This document shows positions 1-4,565 of a DNA stretch of 5,355 bases, piece by piece. A program made the position numbers and the translations under genes. The notes below the pieces were generated by a model. It did no database searches. It was not told the DNA's origin and worked only from the letters and a program-made list of their open reading frames with translations. Source of the DNA: Ornithinimicrobium sp. (GTDB lineage: Bacteria; Actinomycetota; Actinomycetes; Actinomycetales; Dermatophilaceae); contig JASKZT010000341.1 of the NCBI GenBank assembly GCA_030145965.1, positions 1 to 5,355 of the forward strand. The letters run 5' to 3'. How positions within the stretch are numbered: the stretch's first letter is position 1; every line of letters begins with the position of its first letter.

Positions 1-78
1 AACGGCCCCACCGACACCGTCGTCGCCGCCTTCCAGGGCCACTACAGCCGCTTCACCAACATGGCCAGCAACTTCTGA
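1..78 (+). CDS. C-terminal end of an unidentified protein (partial)
   Basis: An open frame enters from the left edge in frame 1 and stops at TGA 76-78, leaving 25 residues that end in HYSRFTNMASNF. Codon use (GCC, CTC/GTC, TTC, AAC, AGC with G/C in third position) matches the real genes of the window, so it is very likely the end of a genuine gene. The tail is polar with aromatic residues and is not membrane-like. I do not recognise the family from so short a piece. A small GC hairpin follows 10 bases after the stop. Confidence 0.6.
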   Translation, partial: NGPTDTVVAAFQGHYSRFTNMASNF

Positions 79-87
79 GCTCCGGAC

Positions 88-105
88 GCGCGCCCTGGTG
101 CGCGC
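88..105 (+). terminator. Weak candidate terminator hairpin
   Basis: GCGCGC at 88-93 and GCGCGC at 100-105 can pair as a 6-bp all-GC stem with a 6-base loop, just after the stop at 78. There is no following T-run, only the short AATTT at 116-120. GC-rich hairpins without a U tail are common in actinobacteria, but GCGCGC is self-complementary and frequent by chance in such DNA, so support is modest. Confidence 0.3.
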
Positions 106-118
106 CCCGGGGCGGAAT

Positions 119-147
119 TTGTTACTTGCACAAGCGGAAAGTATGTG
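119..147 (+). promoter_or_regulatory. Putative promoter with overlapping small palindrome
   Basis: This is one of the most AT-rich stretches of the window. TTGTTA at 119-124 and TATGTG at 142-147 are separated by 17 bases and could serve as -35 and -10. The start codon at 161 lies 13 bases after the -10, close to the expected transcription start, which suggests a leaderless or nearly leaderless mRNA. CTTG-CA-CAAG (125-134) is a 10-base inverted repeat lying between the two boxes. An operator for the regulator encoded downstream is an inference. Confidence 0.4.
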
Positions 148-160
148 ATGTGATCGCCGC

Positions 161-619
161 ATGGACGACGTGCAGCAGGAGCTCCGCGCGGCCGAGCGTG
201 CCGCGGCCGCCCCCTTCGTCGACGAGCCACGGTCGGAGAGCTGGTACCCCCTCTTCATGGCGGCGTTCTGCACCGCGATCGTCGCGGGGCCGCTTCTGGT
301 CGTGCGGGGCCCGGGCGCCCTGGGCCTCGGCGTCCAGCTCGTGGCCGTCCTCGCGCTGGGGGCCTACTACGCCCGGCACCACTCCCGCGCCGGAGCGGTG
401 CCCCGCATGCGCAGCGCCCCGCCGGAGGTGCGGCGCGCCTACTCCCAGCTCTTCGTCGGGATCGCCACGGCGGCCCTCCTCTCGGCCGGGCTGTGGGTCC
501 TCGGCGGGTGGCGGGTGGGTCTGAGCACGGTGTTCGTCTCCAGCCTCGTCGTCGTGTGGCTCTACGAGCGACGCCTCTACCCGCGCGCCGTCGCCCGCGT
601 GCGGGGACGCCTGGCGTGA
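161..619 (+). CDS. Four-helix integral membrane protein of unknown function
   Basis: The 152-residue product has a charged N-terminal segment (residues 1-27, rich in Glu, Arg and Ala) and four hydrophobic stretches at about 31-48, 54-71, 97-115 and 119-135. A basic loop (72-92, with several Arg and His) separates helices 2 and 3, and the C-terminal tail is very basic (RRLYPRAVARVRGR). By the positive-inside rule this puts the loop and both ends in the cytoplasm. No catalytic motif is visible and I do not recognise a named family. No Shine-Dalgarno site precedes ATG 161, but a promoter-like sequence ends 13 bases upstream, so a leaderless start is likely. The stop overlaps the start of the winged-helix regulator (GTGA), so the two are co-transcribed and probably translationally coupled. 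Membrane protein plus small winged-helix regulator pairs are a recurring arrangement in actinobacteria; a sensing or transport role here is a guess. Confidence 0.85.
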   Translation: MDDVQQELRAAERAAAAPFVDEPRSESWYPLFMAAFCTAIVAGPLLVVRGPGALGLGVQLVAVLALGAYYARHHSRAGAVPRMRSAPPEVRRAYSQLFVGIATAALLSAGLWVLGGWRVGLSTVFVSSLVVVWLYERRLYPRAVARVRGRLA

Positions 620-924
620 CCTCACCCATCGCGGAGGTCGACCCGGTCATCCACGCCCCCAAGCGCCTGGCCGCGATGGCGATCCTCGACGCCACCGAGG
701 GCGTGGCCTTCAGCTTCCTGCGCGACCACCTCGGGCTCTCCGACCCCGACCTGTCCAAGAACATGTCGGCCCTCCAGGCGGCGGGCTACGTCACGGTCAC
801 CAAGTCCGGCCACGGACGCGGCAGCACGACCACCTACACCATGACGAGGACCGGACGCCGCGCCTACCGTCGGCACCGCGCCGCGCTCATCGCGATGCTC
901 GACGGGCCGGGCAGCCCGGGGTAG
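616..924 (+). CDS. Winged-helix transcriptional regulator (HTH_34 / MarR-ArsR-like)
   Basis: Starting at GTG 616 the product is 102 residues. It shows the usual order for this small regulator family: a DPVIHAPKRLAAMAIL helix near the start, then FSFLRDHLGLSDPDLSKNMS as the helix-turn-helix (about 36-55), ALQAAGYVTVTKSG leading into the wing, a GRGSTTTYTMTRTGR beta wing, and a C-terminal helix RRHRAALIAML. DNA binding through the recognition helix and wing is expected, usually as a dimer. The GTG start is chosen because GTGA (616-619) overlaps the stop of the upstream membrane gene, a typical coupled start, and the protein then begins right at the conserved DPVIH block. The frame is open further upstream, but that part is an Arg-rich shadow of the membrane gene. 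GGGGAC at 603-608 is a weak ribosome site. No ligand-binding or metal-binding cysteines are seen. It may regulate its own operon; this is inference. Confidence 0.88.
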   Translation: MTSPIAEVDPVIHAPKRLAAMAILDATEGVAFSFLRDHLGLSDPDLSKNMSALQAAGYVTVTKSGHGRGSTTTYTMTRTGRRAYRRHRAALIAMLDGPGSPG

Positions 925-940
925 CGGTGCGGCAGGGGCC

Positions 941-971
941 CGGGGGCAGGTCCGCGCCGGACCGGCCCCCG
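941..971 (+). terminator. Strong GC-rich hairpin after the regulator gene
   Basis: CGGGGGC (941-947) pairs with GCCCCCG (965-971), then one A-G mismatch (948/964), then GGTCCG (949-954) pairs with CGGACC (958-963) around a 3-base loop. That is 13 base pairs with one mismatch, starting 16 bases after the stop at 924. No T-run follows. The position between two transcription units supports a terminator of the U-less kind. The symmetric stem means it could also act on the other strand. Confidence 0.6.
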
Positions 972-1033
972 CGGTTGCCCGTCGGCCAGCCACCACGACC
1001 GACCGGCGTCGTCGCGCCCTCTCCGTCAGCCGT

Positions 1034-1039
1034 TAGGGT
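1034..1039 (+). promoter_or_regulatory. -10 box (TAGGGT) of a leaderless promoter
   Basis: TAGGGT fits the actinobacterial TANNNT -10 pattern and ends 8 bases before ATG 1048, so transcription would start at or next to the A of the start codon. There is no Shine-Dalgarno sequence in CGTCCTGC just before the ATG. No clear -35 is visible at the proper distance. Confidence 0.55.
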
Positions 1040-1047
1040 CGTCCTGC

Positions 1048-2103
1048 ATGGACCTCCTCACCGTGCCCAAGGCCCGGCCGGGCGACCGGATCGCGGTGCT
1101 CTCACCCTCCTTCGCCGCGCCGGCGGTCGCGCCCGCGGTGCACGAGCAGGCCGTGCGGCGGCTGCGGGAGGTCACGGGGCTGGAGCCCGTGGAGATGCCG
1201 ACGACCCGCCGGCTGGACGCCACGCCCCAGGACCGGGCCGCCGACCTCAACGCCGCGTTCGCCGACCCCTCGGTGCGGGCGGTCATCGCCACGGTCGGCG
1301 GGGAGGACCAGATCACGGTGGTCCCGTTCCTCGACGCGCAGGCGCTGCGGGCCGACCCCAAGCCCTTCCTCGGCTACAGCGACAGCACCAACATCCTCAG
1401 CTGGATGTGGACCCACGGGGTGCCCGGCTTCTACGGCGGGTCCACGCAGGTCCACCTCGGGCCGGGACCGGAGGTCGACCCGGTGCACGCGCTGTCGCTG
1501 CGCGCCGCGCTCCTGACCGGCCAGACCCTGGAGCTCACCGAGCCGGGCGAGTCCGAGGACGTCGGGCTGCGCTGGGAGGACCCGAGGGCGTTGTCGGAGC
1601 ACGGCGCGCGCGAGCCGACCGAGCCGTGGTCCTGGGCCGGCCCGGAGCGGTCGGTCACCGGGCGCACGTGGGGCGGCTGCGCCGAGGTGCTCCAGTGGGT
1701 CCTGACCGCCGGGCGGTTCCCGGCGTCGCCGTCCGTCCTCGACGGCGGGGTGCTGCTCCTCGAGACCTCCGAGGAGCTCATCCCGGCCCGCGAGCTGGGC
1801 TGGATCCTGCGCTCGCTCGGCGAGCGCGGCCTGCTCGCCGCCGTGGACGCGGTGGTGGCGGCGAGGCCGCCGACGTCCGACCACGTCGTGCGCCCGACGG
1901 CGCGGGAGCGCCGGGCCCGGCGCGAGGAGCAGCGGGACGTCGTGGTCTCCGTCGTGGGCCGCTACAACCCCGACGCGGTGGTCGTCGTCGGGCCGCCCTT
2001 CGGGCACACGCGACCGCAGTGGATCGTGCCCTACGGCGGCCGGGTGACGGTGGACGGGGCGGCCCGGCGGCTCTTCGCCGACTACGGTCCCGCTGCCGGC
2101 TAG
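1048..2103 (+). CDS. Peptidase S66 family protein (LD-carboxypeptidase / MccF-like)
   Basis: This 351-residue cytoplasmic-type protein has no signal peptide. It opens with PKARPGDRIAVLSPS, the conserved first strand of the family, then has the glycine turn TVGGED (82-87), the nucleophile elbow GYSDST with Ser111, the LLLETSEE strand with Glu239, and GPPFGHTRPQW with His320. Ser111, Glu239 and His320 match the known S66 triad. S66 enzymes either cut the L,D bond of cytoplasmic murein tetrapeptides during wall recycling (LdcA) or cleave microcin C-type peptidyl/aminoacyl nucleotides for immunity (MccF). The IGGDD-like turn and the length of about 350 are closer to the MccF-like branch than to LdcA of about 300. 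No microcin biosynthesis genes lie nearby, so the substrate is open. It is transcribed alone from a leaderless promoter and ends on a CTAG shared with the convergent gene. Confidence 0.92.
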   Translation: MDLLTVPKARPGDRIAVLSPSFAAPAVAPAVHEQAVRRLREVTGLEPVEMPTTRRLDATPQDRAADLNAAFADPSVRAVIATVGGEDQITVVPFLDAQALRADPKPFLGYSDSTNILSWMWTHGVPGFYGGSTQVHLGPGPEVDPVHALSLRAALLTGQTLELTEPGESEDVGLRWEDPRALSEHGAREPTEPWSWAGPERSVTGRTWGGCAEVLQWVLTAGRFPASPSVLDGGVLLLETSEELIPARELGWILRSLGERGLLAAVDAVVAARPPTSDHVVRPTARERRARREEQRDVVVSVVGRYNPDAVVVVGPPFGHTRPQWIVPYGGRVTVDGAARRLFADYGPAAG

Positions 2104-2255
2104 ACCTTCTTGCGCAGGGTCAGCGCTCCCCAGGCGGCGGTGGCGACGAAGGCCAGGATGCCGATCCACAGGAGCCACAGCAGGCCCTCGAGGACGGCCC
2201 CGAGGACGGAGAAGACGAGCCAGAGGACGAGCAGGGCGATGATCAGGGCCTTCAT
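2100..2255 (-). CDS. Small two-helix hydrophobic membrane protein
   Basis: A 51-residue product starts at ATG 2255-2253 and ends at TAG 2102-2100. Two hydrophobic segments (about residues 3-22 and 24-44) are split by a single Glu23-Gly24 turn, and the chain ends in LTLRKKV, a basic tail expected to stay in the cytoplasm. GAGG at 2267-2264, eight bases before the ATG, is a good Shine-Dalgarno site and decides this start over the longer upstream frame, whose extra part is Arg/Pro/Gly-rich and not gene-like. Small hydrophobic proteins with this layout are common and uncharacterised in actinobacteria. It follows the DinB gene on the same strand with a gap of 59 bases, so read-through is possible. 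Function unknown; a structural or toxin-like membrane peptide cannot be told apart from sequence. Confidence 0.8.
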   Translation of the reverse strand: MKALIIALLVLWLVFSVLGAVLEGLLWLLWIGILAFVATAAWGALTLRKKV

Positions 2256-2314
2256 GGGTCCATCCTCGCATCCGCCGGTCACGGCGTGGCGGTCGCCCCG
2301 GTCCGGGCCCCGCC

Positions 2315-3082
2315 TCAGGCTGACGGCGAGGGCCGGCCCGGACCTGCCGCCAGCATGTCCAGGTCGCGAACCGCGTAGCGGTGGTGCTCCCACTCCTCCT
2401 CCAGGATCGTGCGCAGGCACGAGAGGACCGTCTCGAGGTGGGCGGGGTCGTGCGGGTTCGGGCGGCTCTCGGCGAGCCGTTCGACGGTGACGGCGGCCAG
2501 GACGTCGCGGACCATCGCCTGTCGGCCGGCGCGGGCCTCGAGCACCTCCTCCCAGGAGGGCGGGGTGGTGGCGAGGGGGACGCCCTCGAAGGCCGCGCTC
2601 GCGCTGTCGTCACGCAGGCCCACGGCGTGGAAGGGATGCTCCTGCCCGAGGACCGCCCGGCCGAGCCACAGGTCGGTGGCCAGCACGAGGTGGCGCAGCG
2701 TCTGGGCCAGGGACCACTCGCCCTGGACCGAGGCGTCGACGGTGCCGGCCGGCATCGTCCCGGCGCGGGCCAGCGTCGCTGCCCACGCGCCCTCGAGCGC
2801 CGCCCACGCGTCGCGCAGGCCGGCCGGGGTCGTCGCTCCCCGCAGCCCCCGGCCGGGGAAGCGCCGGTCGAGCTCGGCGTCGACGAGCGGCACGACGTCC
2901 ACACCGTTGACGAGCAGAACGTTGCCGCCCTCCAGCAGCCAGGGGGAGTCGATCTCCATCCCGGCCACGTCGCTGCCCCGCACGACGACCCCGGAGAGGT
3001 CGCACCCGGCGAAGCGCGAGCCGCGCAACGTCCGGTCCCGGAAGGTCCTGCCGCTCAGCGGCTCCGGCGCGCCCTCGCTCAT
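2315..3082 (-). CDS. DinB_2 family protein with pentapeptide-like N-terminus
   Basis: The product has 255 residues. Residues 14-45 follow a five-residue rhythm (FRDRT LRGSR FAGCD LSGVV VRGSD), as in pentapeptide repeats, but with only about six units. A short linker with VNGVDVVPLVDAELDRRFP (57-75) leads to a DinB-type four-helix bundle: the AWAALEGAWAATLARA helix (91-106), GEWSLAQTLRHLVLATDLWLGR (121-142) and the last helix EEEWEHHRYAVRDLDML (228-244). His131 with His233/His234 are the likely metal ligands of the DinB/YfiT-like fold. Known members of this superfamily include metal-dependent thiol S-transferases that use mycothiol or bacillithiol, but many DinB_2 proteins have no known reaction, so no substrate is assigned. 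It is cytoplasmic, with no signal peptide. No Shine-Dalgarno site precedes ATG 3082; it is divergent from the GNAT gene across 26 bases. Confidence 0.88.
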   Translation of the reverse strand: MSEGAPEPLSGRTFRDRTLRGSRFAGCDLSGVVVRGSDVAGMEIDSPWLLEGGNVLLVNGVDVVPLVDAELDRRFPGRGLRGATTPAGLRDAWAALEGAWAATLARAGTMPAGTVDASVQGEWSLAQTLRHLVLATDLWLGRAVLGQEHPFHAVGLRDDSASAAFEGVPLATTPPSWEEVLEARAGRQAMVRDVLAAVTVERLAESRPNPHDPAHLETVLSCLRTILEEEWEHHRYAVRDLDMLAAGPGRPSPSA

Positions 3083-3108
3083 GGGGCCCAGCGTGCCAGA
3101 CTCCGTCC
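3083..3108. promoter_or_regulatory. Compact divergent promoter region
   Basis: Only 26 bases separate the start codons of the DinB gene (minus) and the acetyltransferase gene (plus). CAGACT at 3097-3102 lies 6 bases before ATG 3109, and on the minus strand CACGCT (3095-3090) lies 7 bases before ATG 3082. Both are weak -10 matches at the distance expected for leaderless starts. Any -35 would have to lie inside the opposite gene. Confidence 0.35.
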
Positions 3109-3420
3109 ATGACCGACGTCAGCGTGACGCACGCGCCCGACCGCCACCGCTTCGAGGCGACCGTCGACGGTCGCCCCGCAGGCTTCGCCGAGTACCAGCG
3201 GACCCACGAGCTCTACGTCTTCACCCACACCGAGGTCGACCGGGCCTTCGAGGGCCGCGGCGTCGGGGGCGCCCTGGCCCGCACCGCCCTCGACCACGTG
3301 CGGGCGGAGGGCACGCACAGCGTGCTGGCCATCTGCCCCTTCATCAAGGCCTGGATCGACCGGCACCCCGACCACGCCGACCTGCTCTACCGCGCGCGGC
3401 CCTCGACCACCTCCGGCTGA
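3109..3420 (+). CDS. GNAT-like N-acetyltransferase, small Acetyltransf_CG (PF14542) type
   Basis: The 103-residue protein matches the short GNAT-like family related to E. coli YjdJ (COG2388). The N-terminal strands carry HRFEATVDGRPAGFAEYQR (13-31) and HELYVFTHTEVDRAFEGRG (33-51). The acetyl-CoA loop is RGVGGALA (50-57), followed by the helix RTALDHVRAEG. The C-terminal signature CPFIKAWIDRHPDHADLL spans 76-93 and includes Cys76, a position proposed as important in this family. Members are predicted to transfer an acetyl group from acetyl-CoA; substrates are mostly unknown. The length of about 100 is normal, so the protein is complete. It has no Shine-Dalgarno site; a CAGACT box six bases upstream suggests a leaderless mRNA. 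The oxidoreductase gene follows after 60 bases on the same strand but has its own strong ribosome site. Confidence 0.9.
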   Translation: MTDVSVTHAPDRHRFEATVDGRPAGFAEYQRTHELYVFTHTEVDRAFEGRGVGGALARTALDHVRAEGTHSVLAICPFIKAWIDRHPDHADLLYRARPSTTSG

Positions 3421-3471
3421 CCGGCGCGGACGGCTCACCCACGACCGGGCGGGCTCTGCACGACGCGGAGC

Positions 3472-3478
3472 AAGGAGG
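3472..3478 (+). promoter_or_regulatory. Ribosome binding site AAGGAGG with short spacing
   Basis: A full AAGGAGG lies before ATG 3481 but leaves only two bases between the SD and the start, shorter than the usual 5-9. No other in-frame ATG or GTG lies close downstream before the conserved part of the protein begins at about residue 12, so ATG 3481 is retained as the start. Confidence 0.6.
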
Positions 3479-3480
3479 AC

Positions 3481-4488
3481 ATGAACAGCACCATCGCACC
3501 GAGCGCACCCCGCCTGACGGTTCCCGTCTCGCTGCTCGACCGCTCCCGCACCCGCGAGGGCGAGCCGCCCGCGGCCGCGCTGCGCGCCACGGTCGAGCGG
3601 GCCCGACGGGCCGAGCAGCGGGGCTACCGCCGCTTCTGGGTGGCCGAGCACCACGCGGTGCCGGGGATCGCCAGCGGCAGCCCGCCGGTGCTCATGGCCG
3701 CCGTGGCGGCCGCGACCTCCCAGATCCGGGTCGGGTCGGGCGGGGTCATGCTGCCCAACCACAGCCCGCTCGTCGTGGCCGAGCAGGCGCGGATGCTGGC
3801 CGCGCTGCACCCTGGGCGCGTCGACCTCGGCGTCGGCCGCTCGCTCGGCTTCACCGCGCCCGTCCGCCGCGCCCTTCGGGTGGAGCGCTACGGATCCGAC
3901 AGGTTCGCCGAGGACCTGGCCGAGCTGCTCGCCTACCTCGACGACGAGGGCCCGGTGACCGTCATGCCCACCGGCGTCGAGCCGCCGCCCGTCCTCGTGC
4001 TCGCCACCGGCTCCGGGCTCGCGGTCGCGGCCGCCCTCGGCCTGCCGGTCGTCGTCGGCGGGCCGCTGCTGCACGGCGACACCACCGGTCTGGACGACTA
4101 CCGCGCCGCCTTCCGACCCCGCACGCCGGGGGCGGCGCCGCACGTGGTGGTCAGCCTGGACGTCATGGTCGCCAGCACCGCCGACGAGGCCCGCGCGCTG
4201 CTCCTGCCCGAGGCGTGGGCGATGGCCGAGTCCCGGGTGACGGGTGCGTTCCCGCCGCTGCGGCCCCGGCCGCCCGCCCGGATGGGCGCCCGCCAGGAGG
4301 AGGAGGTCGAGCGCCAGCTCGCGCTGGCCGTGCACGGCACCGCCGACCAGGTCGCCGAGCGCCTCACCCGGCTCGTCGAGCGCACCGGCGCGGGCGAGGT
4401 GCTCGCCTCCACTTCGACCCTCGACCGCTTCGCGCTCGACCGGGCCGACGCGGCGCTCGCCGCCCTCGCGCCCGCGGGCGGTGCTTGA
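3481..4488 (+). CDS. LLM-class flavin-dependent oxidoreductase (luciferase-like, MsnO8-like)
   Basis: This 335-residue protein has the bacterial luciferase-like TIM-barrel signature. Strand 1 is RLTVPVSLLDRS (11-22), followed by the FWVAEHH motif (52-58) and PGIASGSPPVLMAA (61-74). The block RVGSGGVMLPNHSPLVVAEQ (82-101) is next, and LHPGRVDLGVGR (109-120) closes the best conserved N-terminal half. The C-terminal half holds VVSLDVMVASTADEARALL and ends with AVHGTADQVAERLTRLVERTGAGEVL, the usual last helix and strand of the family. Members use FMNH2 or F420H2 to oxidise or reduce small molecules; cofactor and substrate cannot be read from this sequence. The motif pattern is closest to single-component MsnO8-type proteins. 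The product is cytoplasmic. It sits 60 bases after the acetyltransferase gene and may be partly co-transcribed with it. A hairpin follows before the LVIVD gene. Confidence 0.9.
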   Translation: MNSTIAPSAPRLTVPVSLLDRSRTREGEPPAAALRATVERARRAEQRGYRRFWVAEHHAVPGIASGSPPVLMAAVAAATSQIRVGSGGVMLPNHSPLVVAEQARMLAALHPGRVDLGVGRSLGFTAPVRRALRVERYGSDRFAEDLAELLAYLDDEGPVTVMPTGVEPPPVLVLATGSGLAVAAALGLPVVVGGPLLHGDTTGLDDYRAAFRPRTPGAAPHVVVSLDVMVASTADEARALLLPEAWAMAESRVTGAFPPLRPRPPARMGARQEEEVERQLALAVHGTADQVAERLTRLVERTGAGEVLASTSTLDRFALDRADAALAALAPAGGA

Positions 4489-4510
4489 CGGTTCTCACGC
4501 CGTCCGGGAG

Positions 4511-4552
4511 GCTGCACTCGCCGCCCACACCCCTGGGGCGGCATCCTGCAGC
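4511..4552 (+). terminator. Nested hairpin between the oxidoreductase and LVIVD genes
   Basis: GCTGCA (4511-4516) pairs with TGCAGC (4547-4552). Inside it, after a small internal loop (CTC/ATCC), GCCGCCC (4520-4526) pairs with GGGCGGC (4536-4542) around a 9-base loop. The fold starts 22 bases after the stop at 4488 and ends two bases before the AAAGGA ribosome site. It could be a U-less terminator or a structured leader that affects translation of the next gene; the sequence does not decide between them. Confidence 0.5.
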
Positions 4553-4554
4553 AG

Positions 4555-4560
4555 AAAGGA
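4555..4560 (+). promoter_or_regulatory. Ribosome binding site AAAGGA for the LVIVD gene
   Basis: AAAGGA lies five bases before ATG 4566 and fixes this start codon, which in turn gives a complete signal peptide. It lies directly next to the 3' arm of the hairpin at 4511-4552. Confidence 0.65.
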
Positions 4561-4565
4561 CAACG

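Noticed and set aside
105..112. CCCCGGGG palindrome
   Set aside because: A short GC palindrome is expected by chance at this base composition, and it has no loop to form a useful hairpin.
634..647. GAGGTCGACCCGGT repeated at 1471-1484
   Set aside because: Both copies encode EVDPV within two unrelated genes with preferred codons; coincidence is the simplest reading.
2256..2314. Possible terminator after the DinB gene (CCCG-GTC-CGGG at 2297-2307)
   Set aside because: Only a 4-bp stem with a 3-base loop can form and no T-run follows; too weak to list as a feature.
927..2378. Long plus-strand open frame of 483 codons
   Set aside because: It overlaps the S66 gene in another frame, is Arg/Gly/Pro/Ala-rich with no family motif, and is the usual stop-poor shadow in very GC-rich DNA.
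1102..2904. Minus-strand open frame of 600 codons
   Set aside because: It spans the S66, small membrane and DinB genes, has low-complexity Arg/Pro/Ser content, and carries no recognisable domain. The S66 triad and the DinB motifs are in the other frames.
3079..4335. Minus-strand open frame of 418 codons opposite the acetyltransferase and oxidoreductase genes
   Set aside because: Composition is that of an antisense shadow (runs of Gly, Arg, His, Val), while the plus-strand frames have clear family motifs.
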